From Desulfurella acetivorans A63 (lineage in GTDB: Bacteria; Campylobacterota_A; Desulfurellia; Desulfurellales; Desulfurellaceae): DNA of 64,000 bases. This document shows, piece after piece, positions 44,887 through 54,056 of this stretch. Numbering within the stretch: the first letter of the stretch is position 1; each line of letters begins with the position of its first letter. The position numbers and the translations under genes are program-made. Location of the stretch: contig CP007051.1 of assembly GCA_000517565.1 (NCBI GenBank), positions 643,039-707,038 of the forward strand, in the 5' to 3' direction. The notes beneath the pieces were generated by a model, which was given only the letters and a program-made list of their open reading frames with translations, did no database searches and was not told the origin of the DNA.

Positions 44887-45530
44887 GTTTTTTTGACAGA
44901 CAGATCCCGGTTTTAGGCGATATATGCCAGGAAAAGCTTAAAAATTCAAGAGTTTTTGTAGGTGGCGCTGGTGGTTTGGGTTGTATTGTGTGTGAATTAC
45001 TTGTAAGGTCAGGTGTTGGAAAATTGTATATTGCAGATTTTGATGTAATAAGCGAATCCAATATTCATAGACAGTTGTTATATACAACGCAAGATATTGG
45101 AAAACAAAAAAATCTTACAGCAAAAGAAAAATTGGATTCAATTGGGTTCAATTGCCAGGTTGAGATTTTTGGAAAAATTGATGAGGATTTTTTGTTACCT
45201 GATGTTGATGTAATTGTTGATTGTTTTGATAATAAAGATTCAAAGAATTTGCTTAGTAGATTGGCTTTTAAAAATAATATTTATTTCGTTCATGCCGGTG
45301 TATCTGGTTATTTTGGTCAAATATCCACACTTAAAGATAAAAAATTGGAAGATGTTTTTTCATTTGGTGATCAGGAAAATTATATTTTGCCATACACAGT
45401 AGGTGTAGTTGGAAGTATACAGGCAATGGAGGTTGTAAAAATCATCTGTTCACTTAAACCAAACCTGTTGGATAAAATACTCTGTATTGATTTACTAAAT
45501 TATAGTTTTGATACAATAATATTAAATTAA
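44883..45530 (+). CDS. ThiF/MoeB/HesA-type adenylyltransferase
   Basis: The 215-residue protein starts FFDRQIPVLGDICQEKLKNS and has the nucleotide loop VFVGGAGGLGCIVCELL, the RQLLYTTQDIG adenylation segment and VDCFDNKDSKNLL. It should activate the C-terminal Gly of the preceding MoaD-like protein. It is shorter than MoeB (about 250) and lacks the CxxC zinc pairs typical of MoeB and ThiF. It may serve molybdopterin or another sulfur-transfer route. Confidence 0.86.
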   Translation: MSFFDRQIPVLGDICQEKLKNSRVFVGGAGGLGCIVCELLVRSGVGKLYIADFDVISESNIHRQLLYTTQDIGKQKNLTAKEKLDSIGFNCQVEIFGKIDEDFLLPDVDVIVDCFDNKDSKNLLSRLAFKNNIYFVHAGVSGYFGQISTLKDKKLEDVFSFGDQENYILPYTVGVVGSIQAMEVVKIICSLKPNLLDKILCIDLLNYSFDTIILN

Positions 45531-46006
45531 ACGCTAAAATCAATTAAGCTTATATTTATAGTGTCTTTTGAATATTGTTCAATAGCCTTAAAGGCTTGCT
45601 TTTGAAATTTTAAGTTTTCGATTTTTCTCAATATTTCGTCTTTTTGGACAGGATTGTTTGTATATTTTTCTTGTTCTTTTAATTGATTAATCTGATTATT
45701 TATATTGGGTACTAATTGTTTATAATATTTGTTTTCATCTTTTTTGGGACAATAGACAATAACCTGGGATTTTCCGCTTGTTGCAGCTAAATACTCACCT
45801 TGTTTGCTAATATTTAATGATACGCTGCTTGATACAACATAACAGCCTTTTTGAATAGCTTGCTTTTTAAAACGACTGATATTATCGGCCTCATGGGTTG
45901 AGACTCTACCAATTGAAAATGCGGCGCTGGAGGGAGCACTCGAGCCCCACTCACCTGGATCAAGCTTATAATGAAGAATAGGATCTAAATTTGAAAAATT
46001 AATCAT
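45527..46006 (-). CDS. hypothetical protein, cytoplasmic, predicted coiled-coil C-terminal half
   Basis: I do not recognise this protein of about 159 residues (MINFSNLDPILHYKLDPGEW). The N-terminal half has a Gly/Ser-rich stretch (GSSAPSSAAFSIGRVS), then AIQKGCYVVSSSVS. The C-terminal half is charged and helical (INNQINQLKEQEKY..., ILRKIENLKFQKQAFKAIEQ), ending INISLIDFSV. There is no signal peptide. The start at ATG 46004-46006 is chosen because a promoter ends 6 bp before it. The gene overlaps the convergent adenylyltransferase gene by 4 bp. Confidence 0.6.
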   Translation of the reverse strand: MINFSNLDPILHYKLDPGEWGSSAPSSAAFSIGRVSTHEADNISRFKKQAIQKGCYVVSSSVSLNISKQGEYLAATSGKSQVIVYCPKKDENKYYKQLVPNINNQINQLKEQEKYTNNPVQKDEILRKIENLKFQKQAFKAIEQYSKDTINISLIDFSV

Positions 46007-46012
46007 ATTCAA

Positions 46013-46040
46013 AGTATAACTTTAAAATCTAGCTTTTCAA
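46013..46040 (-). promoter_or_regulatory. promoter of the 159-aa hypothetical gene, predicted leaderless
   Basis: On the minus strand TTGAAA (46035-46040), 16 bp, TATACT (46013-46018), then TTGAAT and the ATG at 46006. The promoter overlaps the end of ctpA, so the gene can be expressed separately. No Shine-Dalgarno. Confidence 0.7.
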
Positions 46041-47348
46041 GTAACTATAACACGCTTTGGCACTTTGTGGACACTTTTGAATCTCTTCATTTAATACTTT
46101 TACTGCTTGTTTTATTATAAATTCATTTTTAAGATGTTTGGGTTCTTTTGTATTATTATCAATTAATATTTCTTGAGGTTTTTGTAATATTGCTTTTTTG
46201 CTTGTTAAGTGGTGTAAAAGTTCATTTTCTCTTAACACAAATTCATCTTCATTTTTCTTTTTTATTTCGATATTTGGCACAATACCTTCTGCCTGAATAC
46301 TAAAACCATTAGGTGTATAGTATTTTGCTACTGTTAATATTAGAGCATATCCCCCCTTAAGGGGTATAACATCCTGAACATTACCTTTACCAAAACTTCG
46401 TTGACCTATTACAATTGCTCTATTGTGATCTTTTAAACAACCAGTTACAATTTCTGCAGCAGATGCGGTACCAGAATTAATTAGCACTACGAGTGGTTTT
46501 TTAAAAATTGGCTTATCTTTTGCATAGATTGTCTGGTCATTATCAGGGTTTCTTCCTTTGATTGAAACTATAACACCTTTATTTATAAACATATTTGAAA
46601 CTTTGGCAGCTTCATTGAGAAGTCCGCCAGGATTGTTTCTTAAATCTAAGATTAGACCTTTAATGTGTTTTTTTTCTAATTTTGATAATGCATTGTTTAA
46701 TTCGCTTGCAGTGTGGTCTCTAAATTGTATTATTTTAATATAGCCAATCTCGCCAAAAAGTTTTGTGTCAATATTTTTAATATGTATTATTGCCCTTTTT
46801 AACTTAAAAATTAAGGGTTGACCTACGCCTTTTCTTGCTATAGTGAGCTTAATGTATGTGCCTGGCTTACCTCTCATTAACTTAACAGCTTTTTCTAAAC
46901 TCATTCTAAATATAGAAATATTATTTATTTTGAGAATTACATCGTTTGCTTTTATGCCTGCTTTATATGCTGGTGTGCCGGGTAAAGGAGACACTACAGT
47001 CAAAAAATTATCTTTTTTGTCTATCACTATTCCAATTCCACCAAAGTGGCCTTTCATTGTTGTTTGCATATTTTTGTATTCCTGAGGTGTTAAAAATTCT
47101 GAGTGTGGATCAAGTGAGCTAACCATGCCTTTTATTGCATCAATAATTAGCTTAGAAGTAGGTATTTTTTCAACATAATCTGATTGTACAATATTTAATA
47201 CCTCACTGAATATTTTAATTTGTTTTTGAGGTAGATTGCTATTTTGGTTAGCAACTGCCTTTGATGTAACACTAAACCCAAAGTATAAGAAAACAACCAG
47301 TATCAAACAAATAAACAATAAAGTGAAAAACTGTAATTTTTTAGACAT
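46029..47348 (-). CDS. ctpA: carboxyl-terminal processing protease (S41)
   Basis: The 439-residue protein has a signal anchor (LQFFTLLFICLILVVFLYFG), the segment SSLDPHSEFLTPQEYKNM, a PDZ domain (FGGIGIVIDKKDN..., LPGTPAYKAGIKANDVI; about 95-185) and the catalytic Ser/Lys pair in INSGTASAAEIV (Ser near 295) and RSFGKGNVQ (Lys near 320). It trims periplasmic proteins, often peptidoglycan enzymes. GGGGG lies 5 bp before the ATG. It begins directly after the penicillin-binding protein. Confidence 0.93.
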   Translation of the reverse strand: MSKKLQFFTLLFICLILVVFLYFGFSVTSKAVANQNSNLPQKQIKIFSEVLNIVQSDYVEKIPTSKLIIDAIKGMVSSLDPHSEFLTPQEYKNMQTTMKGHFGGIGIVIDKKDNFLTVVSPLPGTPAYKAGIKANDVILKINNISIFRMSLEKAVKLMRGKPGTYIKLTIARKGVGQPLIFKLKRAIIHIKNIDTKLFGEIGYIKIIQFRDHTASELNNALSKLEKKHIKGLILDLRNNPGGLLNEAAKVSNMFINKGVIVSIKGRNPDNDQTIYAKDKPIFKKPLVVLINSGTASAAEIVTGCLKDHNRAIVIGQRSFGKGNVQDVIPLKGGYALILTVAKYYTPNGFSIQAEGIVPNIEIKKKNEDEFVLRENELLHHLTSKKAILQKPQEILIDNNTKEPKHLKNEFIIKQAVKVLNEEIQKCPQSAKACYSYLKS

Positions 47349-49048
47349 TTATTGCCCCCAAGCTATTTTTTTTATATTATTATTTATAGTATTGTTTCCA
47401 GGTATTTTATAATATGCAGCCAAAAATGACGCCATTTTTGCTACGTAAGGTGCTGCTACAACTCCACCGTAATTTACTCCTTTTGGGTCAACAACTGTTA
47501 TCAATATAACAAATCTCGGTTTGTTTAGTGGAAATATAGCTACAAATGATCCGATATATTTTTTTTGCTGTAACCACCGTGACCATTTGCTACTTGAGCA
47601 GTACCTGTTTTGCCACCTATTGAATAATTTTTTAATTGAGCATAAATTCCTGTACCGTATTTAACAACATCGGCTAGTATGTGTTTAACTTTTTTTACAG
47701 TTTGAGGTTTTAGTATTTTTACGAAGTGTTCTTTATATTTATATATTATTTTGTGGTTTTTTGATATATAGTTTAATACATGTGGTGTAATAAGATATCC
47801 TCCATTTGCAATTGCACAGTATGCCCTTGCAAGCTGAATTTGTGTTACACTTATTCCTTGTCCAAAAGCCATTGTTGCTAAATCAAAGGGATGTAGGTCC
47901 ACATAATCTTTAACAATACCACTTTCTTCACCTGGCAAGTCTATGCCTGTTTTTTTTCCAAAACCAAATCTCCATAGGTATTTATAAAAGATTTTTTTAT
48001 TTTCTTTAAAAGCAATTTTTGCAGAGCATACATTACTTGAGTATGCAAATACCTGATCGAACCTTAAGTGCTTATTATCTTCAACATCTTCTATAACATG
48101 TCCAAATACTGGCCAATACCCGTTGTCGCACCACAAAGTTTCATGACCATTGAAGATACCTGAATTTAGTGCACTACTCATTGTGACGATTTTAAATACA
48201 CTTCCTGGTTCAAATAAAAAATTAATTGGCATATCTTTTATACGAGAGTAGTTTGTGTAATCATAATATTTATTATCATTGTAACCTGGAACATCATCCA
48301 TAGCTAGAATTGCTCCATCTGGCTTCATTACTATACCCATAGCCATTTTTGCTTTATGTTTTTTTAGAGTTGATTTGAGTAGATAATGAAGGTAGCTTTG
48401 AACAGTTTCATTTATGGTAAGATGAATATTGTCACCATTTTGAGGTATTTTAGTATAATTCAAATTTCCATAAGGTGTTAGATAAACTTTTTCAAAAATT
48501 TTTTGACCTTCTAAATACATATTGTATTGCTTTTCAACACCTATAACACCGTTTCCATTTTCATCAACAAAGCCAATTATATGAGAAACTGTATTTTCGT
48601 ATGGGTAGTAACGTTCCTGTAGTTTTTGCAAGCCAAAACCAAGCGGTATATTTATTTTAACATAGTGGTAATACTTTATTGGCAATATACCGATATTTAT
48701 ATATTGTTTTTTAGGATTTTCTTGAATTATATCTTGTATGTTGATATTAAATACTTTATCAACAAAATTCAAAAATTTAGTATTATCAATTTTTTTTTGG
48801 TTTTTTAAGTAATATTTTGGATCAATAAATAAATCATACAAAAATAGATTTGTTGCCAAAATCTTACCTTTTGAATCAAATATCAAGCCTCTTTTGCCTT
48901 GTACTTGAACTGTTGGGTCCACATCATTTGTATAGATTTGTTTATAACGTTTTGCGCTTAAAAACTCTATACAAAAAGCCCTCACAATACTTATTAAAAA
49001 ACACGCTATTATTACAAAAAAAATTGTCTTGAACCTAATAATTTTCAT
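47349..49048 (-). pseudogene. ftsI: FtsI/PBP2-like peptidoglycan transpeptidase, single-base frameshift near the 3' end
   Basis: The class B penicillin-binding protein has a single N-terminal helix (IIRFKTIFFVIIACFLISIV), the RGLIFDSKGKILATN dimer motif, the catalytic SxxK (FEPGSVFKIVT, Ser about 282), SSNVC and KTGTAQ. The A8 run at 47559-47566 shifts the frame and stops it at NISDHL. With nine A the text continues GYSKKKYIGSFVAIFPL to AWGQ and gives about 566 residues, the usual size. Because such a gene is expected to be essential, an error or A-run slippage is likelier than loss. FtsI and elongation PBP2 are not fully separable here. Confidence 0.85.
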
Positions 49049-49055
49049 AAAAATT

Positions 49056-49145
49056 TTATAGTTTTACAAAAAGTATCCTTAAAAGTAGTTCCATAAATGT
49101 TGACAAAAAAGCAATAGTACTTAATAGGATAATTAGTATTTTCAT
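49056..49145 (-). CDS. 29-residue hydrophobic peptide between amidase and penicillin-binding protein genes
   Basis: ATG at 49143-49145 overlaps the amidase stop (ATGA) with AGGTAAG upstream. The product MKILIILLSTIAFLSTFMEL plus nine more residues is one transmembrane helix ending Arg-Ile-Leu-Phe-Val-Lys-Leu. It stops 7 bp before the ATG of the penicillin-binding protein. The place is where ftsL often lies, but the peptide is much shorter than FtsL, so the role is unknown. Confidence 0.5.
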   Translation of the reverse strand: MKILIILLSTIAFLSTFMELLLRILFVKL

Positions 49146-50143
49146 TTTCTTACCTCATTTTTCGCAATTTGAGTTTTCTTTAAAATAAAATAGTTATAAA
49201 TAGCATTTGCTAAATCATGCGAAAGTATATTTCTAAAACCCGCTGAACCAAGTAAACTTTCTTCATAATAATTTGATATATAGGCATATTCTATTAAAAC
49301 TGCTGGCATTGCCGTAGTATATCTTATAACATACAAATTATCTTTTACGGTACCATCATCTTTTAAGCCCAGTTTTTCAGATATGTAATTTTCTAAGTAT
49401 TTTGCAAAAGGATAGGAATCCTCGTGCCAATAATACGTTGTTGTTCCATGCATGTTGGGATCTGTGGAAGCATTACAATATAAACCTATAAATAAATTTG
49501 CACCACTTTCATTTGCCAGTTGTGTCCTGGTAGAAAGTGGTACAAAGACATTTGAGGTTCTATCTAGTTCTACAGAGATACCTTTTTCTTTAAGGTATTT
49601 TGCTAATTTTAAAGCTACAGAAAGATTAACAAATGATTCGGGTAAACCAGCTGGTCCAACACCACCTGGATCGTAACCCCCATGACCTACATCTATAAAA
49701 ACTTTAAACCTTTTTGCTTGTTGAATTTGGGCTGGTGTTGAACAAATTTGAGTTTGTGTTGGTTCGCTAACATTTGGGCTGATAATGGTTACCATTTTTT
49801 GGGGATTAATTTGAACTGTTTGAACAAAAAATGATTGGTTTTGCTCTGTTTGAATAGTGCATCTAACAATATTTGGATTTAAGCTATATTGAACAAGCGT
49901 AATACTATCTATACCTGGTATTTTGTTATATAAAACTTCACTTTTACCAGTCAAAATAGCGTTTTTAAAGGATACGACAAAATAATGTTTATTATTCAAA
50001 GTAAAACTTGATTTTGTATATTTTGGTTCTGAGTTTGAACTTATTAAAATTGTTTGATTAGCAACATCAATAGATGTTAATTCTACAGCATATGAAGTTT
50101 TTACAAATATGAGAATGCAAAAAATGGCAATAATAAGTTTCAT
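49142..50143 (-). CDS. N-acetylmuramoyl-L-alanine amidase (Amidase_3) with N-terminal AMIN-like domain
   Basis: The protein of about 333 residues has a signal (MKLIIAIFCILIFVKTSYA), an AMIN-like region (about 20-135) and a catalytic domain: FIDVGHGGYDPG with the first zinc His, PESFVNLSVALKLAKYL with the Glu, and PAVLIEYAYISN with the general-base Glu. The third zinc His, in the usual SIHANA, is replaced by Tyr (GLYCNA). It cleaves, or once cleaved, peptide stems from murein. The start ATG 50141-50143 has GGGG upstream. It heads an amidase, peptide, penicillin-binding protein, ctpA run. Confidence 0.88.
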   Translation of the reverse strand: MKLIIAIFCILIFVKTSYAVELTSIDVANQTILISSNSEPKYTKSSFTLNNKHYFVVSFKNAILTGKSEVLYNKIPGIDSITLVQYSLNPNIVRCTIQTEQNQSFFVQTVQINPQKMVTIISPNVSEPTQTQICSTPAQIQQAKRFKVFIDVGHGGYDPGGVGPAGLPESFVNLSVALKLAKYLKEKGISVELDRTSNVFVPLSTRTQLANESGANLFIGLYCNASTDPNMHGTTTYYWHEDSYPFAKYLENYISEKLGLKDDGTVKDNLYVIRYTTAMPAVLIEYAYISNYYEESLLGSAGFRNILSHDLANAIYNYFILKKTQIAKNEVRK

Positions 50144-50242
50144 AATCACCCCAAGAACTAATAAATTCTTAGCAGATAACTATTATATTGAGCTTGAAAA
50201 AAACTTGCATATTTATGAAAAACCAAGCGTATTGGATTTGAA

Positions 50243-52795
50243 TTATTTTGTAATAAAATTTTGCAGGTAAAAATTATCAAATTGCTTATTTAAAAGCATA
50301 ATTTTGTATTTTAAGCTATTAAATAAAAAATTAAGTTTTTCTTCGTTTTTTTCTAAAAATATTTTTTTTGCAGTTTTATGTATATCTATATGTAAATACT
50401 CAATACTTTTAAAAGATTTAATTCGTCCATAAAGCGGGTAGACCGAGTAATACCATTTGCCAAAATCGCATTTTTTATGGTCAAATTCAATAATTTTTGA
50501 TAAATCGTTTAGTTGTTTGTCTGAATCATTGTTTTGCAAAATGTTTCTTATTATTTTAAAATACTTATAAATAAAATACTTTACTTGAGCTATTTTTAAA
50601 TCCAGTATTTTTGAATTATTTTGCTGAAATTCTATGAATGTGCTATCTGGTTTGAAATTTTTTACAAAATTTATGAATTCATGGTATGGTATTGGTTTTG
50701 AAATAAAATAACCCTGAAGTAAGTCGCAGGGCAGGTAGTTAAAAAGAAAGAAAAGATACTCGTTTTCTATGCCTTCTGCGGTTGTTTCAAAATTTAATTC
50801 ATTTAGCATGCTAAGCATATGAGAGCTTATGATAGCAGATTCCTGATTATTTTGCAGATCCATAATATAATTTTGGTCTAGTTTTATGTTAGAAAAAGGG
50901 AATTTTTTTAAACTCAAGATAGAAGAGTATCCTGTTCCAAAATCATCCATTGAAAAGTTTATACCGAGGTTTCTTAGAGCCTGCATTTTTTGTATTGTTT
51001 TGTTTTCATCGCTTAGGGCTATAGATTCTGTAAGCTCTATTTTTATAAAGCCTGGGTCTGTTTTGTATTTATCGATAAGCACAATAAAGGTATCCAAAAA
51101 GTTATCTGTCAGAAATGTTCTGCCTGTTATATTTACAGATATTATTATTTTTAAGCCTTCTTTTATTATTTCATTTATACTTTCTAATGCTTTTTCTAAA
51201 ACATAAAAATCAAGTTTTTCAATAAGATCTGAGCTTTCTGCAAAAGGAATAAAATAAAATGGAGAAAGTAAACCTTTTTCTGGATGATTCCATCTGATTA
51301 AGGCTTCTGCATGAGTTATAGCTTTTGAGTGTGTATTGTATATTGGCTGGAAGTAAAGCTCAAACTCTTCAAATTCTATTCCATGTATTATTTCATTTGT
51401 TAGCATAAAGCCATTTATAAATTCTTCATATATAGAGTTATTAAAAAACACGCACTGATTTTTACCAAGTTGTTTTGCTTTCCTACATGAAGCATGAGCG
51501 TAGTTTACGAGTGTATTTATATTATCTGAATCTTTTGGATAAAGCACAATGCCAGCACTAACTTTTAAGAAAATTTCCTGACCATCAATTTTGAAACTTT
51601 TTTGCCTTATTTTTTCAATAGTGTTTCTTGTAAATTTTACGATATTTTGTTCTATAATAGAGCGCTTTAGAAAAATAAATTCATCTGATCCAAACCTGCT
51701 TACTATGTCTTTTGGATCAGCTAACTGTAATCGTAGAAAATCAGCAAATTCCTTTAGCAATTGATCGGTTTTTTCAATGCCAAATTTTGTATTTATTGTA
51801 GAAAAGTTGTCTAAATCAATGTAGACTATAGCAAACGATTCATTTTTTTCGATGATTCTTTGAGCTTGCTCAAAAAAGCCAACCTGGTTTATAAGCTTTG
51901 TTAAAGGATCGTGATATATGTTATAGCTAGCCTGCTCTTGTGCTTTTTTTAATTCTGTTAGATCTGTGAAAAAGCTAAAATAATACGATATATTTCCGTT
52001 TTCATCTTTAATTGTTTTTATAAAAATAATCTCTTCGTAGATCTCGCCATTTTTTCTTTTATTATAAATCTTACCTTCAAAATGACCATTATGGATTAAT
52101 TTGTGCCACATGTCTTCATAGAAATCTTTTGAATGATAGTTAGATTTAAGAATCGAAGGATTTTTGCCTTTTGCTTCTTCAAAACTATATCCTGTAATCT
52201 TACTGAAAGCTTTGTTTGTATAAATTATCTCATTTTTGCTGTTTGTTATTACCACACCCTGGTAACTGTTTTCAACTATGTCTTTTGAAAGGATTAAATC
52301 TTTTTCTTTTTTAGAAATAAGTATTGCTGCTTTAATTGCGTAGGAAAAGTTGATTAAAATTTCTGAAGTGCGTTTGTCAAAATAGTTTTTGTATTTTGAG
52401 TATAACAGTATAAATCCGCAATCAAAGTCATTTATTTGAAAAATAAACCCAAATATTGAATTAAAACCATAAGTTGTGGCAGCGTTTTTTAGATAAGACA
52501 GTCTTTGATCTTCTAAAACATCATTTGATACAAATGCATTATTTGAGTATTTTTTTAGTATGTTTACCTGGTAGTTTCTTAAGGTTTCATCTTTTGTGTA
52601 TTGAGTGGCTTTGCCTTTTGCTTTACTTAAAGTTAAGTGCTTATCGCTGAATATACCAATCCATGCAAGCTCTAAATCTAAATAATCAAAAACTAAATCA
52701 AGAAGAATATCAAAATTTAGCTTTTCAAAGTCTTTAATTAAAATAGAATAGGTTTTATAGATTATATCATCGAGGTTGTTTTTGGTTTGATTCAT
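50243..52795 (-). CDS. GAF/PAS-GGDEF-EAL protein with C-terminal CZB zinc-sensor domain
   Basis: The protein of about 850 residues has a GAF-like N-terminal region (30-165), a PAS domain (170-290; GVVITNSKNEIIYTNKAF), GGDEF (295-455; active-site text RFGSDEF), EAL (470-710; HAEALIRW, KIELTES, DDFGTGYSSI) and a C-terminal CZB-type domain (DHKKCDFGKWYYSVYP, then LHIDIH). It should both make and break cyclic-di-GMP, and GSDEF is a workable variant of GGDEF. CZB domains sense zinc or hypochlorous acid through the Cys. The start at ATG 52793-52795 is set by the promoter. Confidence 0.87.
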   Translation of the reverse strand: MNQTKNNLDDIIYKTYSILIKDFEKLNFDILLDLVFDYLDLELAWIGIFSDKHLTLSKAKGKATQYTKDETLRNYQVNILKKYSNNAFVSNDVLEDQRLSYLKNAATTYGFNSIFGFIFQINDFDCGFILLYSKYKNYFDKRTSEILINFSYAIKAAILISKKEKDLILSKDIVENSYQGVVITNSKNEIIYTNKAFSKITGYSFEEAKGKNPSILKSNYHSKDFYEDMWHKLIHNGHFEGKIYNKRKNGEIYEEIIFIKTIKDENGNISYYFSFFTDLTELKKAQEQASYNIYHDPLTKLINQVGFFEQAQRIIEKNESFAIVYIDLDNFSTINTKFGIEKTDQLLKEFADFLRLQLADPKDIVSRFGSDEFIFLKRSIIEQNIVKFTRNTIEKIRQKSFKIDGQEIFLKVSAGIVLYPKDSDNINTLVNYAHASCRKAKQLGKNQCVFFNNSIYEEFINGFMLTNEIIHGIEFEEFELYFQPIYNTHSKAITHAEALIRWNHPEKGLLSPFYFIPFAESSDLIEKLDFYVLEKALESINEIIKEGLKIIISVNITGRTFLTDNFLDTFIVLIDKYKTDPGFIKIELTESIALSDENKTIQKMQALRNLGINFSMDDFGTGYSSILSLKKFPFSNIKLDQNYIMDLQNNQESAIISSHMLSMLNELNFETTAEGIENEYLFFLFNYLPCDLLQGYFISKPIPYHEFINFVKNFKPDSTFIEFQQNNSKILDLKIAQVKYFIYKYFKIIRNILQNNDSDKQLNDLSKIIEFDHKKCDFGKWYYSVYPLYGRIKSFKSIEYLHIDIHKTAKKIFLEKNEEKLNFLFNSLKYKIMLLNKQFDNFYLQNFITK

Positions 52796-52802
52796 AAATA
52801 AC

Positions 52803-52830
52803 ATTATACAAAAACTAATTTTTAAATCAA
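52803..52830 (-). promoter_or_regulatory. promoter of the GGDEF-EAL-CZB gene, predicted leaderless
   Basis: Minus strand: TTGATT (52825-52830), 16 bp, TATAAT (52803-52808), then GTTATTT and the ATG at 52795. The upstream ATG lies inside the -10 box and cannot be the start of this transcript. Confidence 0.7.
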
Positions 52831-52847
52831 ATTATTTATGTAAAATA

Positions 52848-52876
52848 TTGAATATATAATTGAATTATATTATAAT
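52848..52876 (+). promoter_or_regulatory. promoter of the SCP2/PhnD-like gene pair
   Basis: TTGAAT (52848-52853), 17 bp, TATAAT (52871-52876). The predicted start near 52883 leaves a 24-base leader with a GGGGG site before the ATG at 52907. It is divergent from the GGDEF-EAL gene. Confidence 0.65.
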
Positions 52877-52906
52877 TAGTTAACTTAAAAAGATGTAGGG
52901 GGTTAT

Positions 52907-53302
52907 ATGTCTGTTTTGTTTATGAGCGAGGGTTGGATAAAATTGGTTGCAAATCAATGGAATACAAATAATCAAATTATACAGCAAGATTTAAGAAATT
53001 TTACTGCAAGCTGGGAATACTATATTGAAGACAGGCCTAATTTGCCACATTTAATGATGGTATGTGAAAAAGGAAAAATTGTTTTTGCAGGTAAAAAAGA
53101 TGAGAGAATATGTGATTTTGAGATGTGGACTTTACTGGAAAACTGGAAAAAAATCTTAAATAAAGAAATATCGCCCAAAATGGCATTAATGAGCAGAAAA
53201 CTAAAATTTAAAGGTTCAATGATGACAGCTTTAAAATACATGAAAGCATTTGAAATTCATTTAAATATATTGGGAGAAATTGAAGCAGATTTTGATATTT
53301 AG
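52907..53302 (+). CDS. SCP2-like sterol-carrier-fold protein
   Basis: The 131-residue protein (MSVLFMSEGWIKLVANQWNT) has the SCP2 pattern MVCEKGKIVFAGKKDERICDFEMWTLLENWKKILN and MSRKLKFKGSMMTALKYMKAFEIHLNILGEI, a lipid-binding fold in which KLKFKGSMM is the common core. It has no signal peptide and no dehydrogenase fused. The next gene follows after 9 bp, so they form a pair. Ligand and role are unknown. Confidence 0.8.
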   Translation: MSVLFMSEGWIKLVANQWNTNNQIIQQDLRNFTASWEYYIEDRPNLPHLMMVCEKGKIVFAGKKDERICDFEMWTLLENWKKILNKEISPKMALMSRKLKFKGSMMTALKYMKAFEIHLNILGEIEADFDI

Positions 53303-53311
53303 GGGTTTTAT

Positions 53312-54056
53312 ATGATTAGATTTAGTGTTGATCCTAATTATGCTGGTAAAAATTTACCCGGATGGTTTATGGTTGCCTCATATTTACAAAAAAGCATAGG
53401 CCAAAGGGTTAAGTTTATACCGTATAAAGATTTCGATGAGGCACGAAATGCAGTGCATTCTGGCGAAATTGATATAGTTTATGCAAACCCATTTGATTGG
53501 GTTTTTTTTATGAATGAAATAGGTTTTTTGCCTATCGCAAAACCTCGCGATCACTTTGATGAAGTTATTGTTTGTTCAAAAAAAATATAAAAGTTATTTA
53601 GAACTTACAAAGCCAATAAATATAATATCTGCTCACAAAAAAACATTTGTGCATATGGTGGGTTTGTTTTTGCTTGAGAAAGCCGAAATTGATTTAGATA
53701 GTTGCAAATTTAATTTTTCTGGTAGCTATCAAAGTGTAATAAAAAATGTTTTGCAATCAGAGTACGATATAGGATTTGTTTTAAGCGAAGTTTATGAAAA
53801 ATCATCAGTTATTATTAAAAATCAACTTAATATTTTAGATGTTTCAAACGATGGTTTTGTTTTTCATGCGTTTTGTATATCACCACGTTTAATTGAATTA
53901 CAAAAAAGCATTACTGAGTCAATTTTGAATTTTAATAGTAAATTATTAGATGATATTGGTTTTGAAGGTTTTGAAACAATTAGCGAAGATGAAATTTTTA
54001 CAATATCTAGTCTTGCAAATGAATATATTGGAAGTTTAAATCGAGAGGTTTCTTAA
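53312..54056 (+). pseudogene. PhnD-like substrate-binding-domain protein without signal peptide, single-base frameshift
   Basis: The frame breaks at the A8 run 53578-53585. With seven A the text reads VCSKKYKSYLELTKPINIISA and gives one protein of about 247 residues. N-terminal RFSVDPNYAGKNLPGWFMVASYL and NAVHSGEIDIVYANPFDWVFF are typical of PhnD-type (phosphate/phosphonate) binding proteins, but a signal sequence and transporter genes are absent. A cytoplasmic ligand sensor working with the SCP2-like partner is my inference. The 3' end overlaps convergent sucD by 21 bp. Confidence 0.75.
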
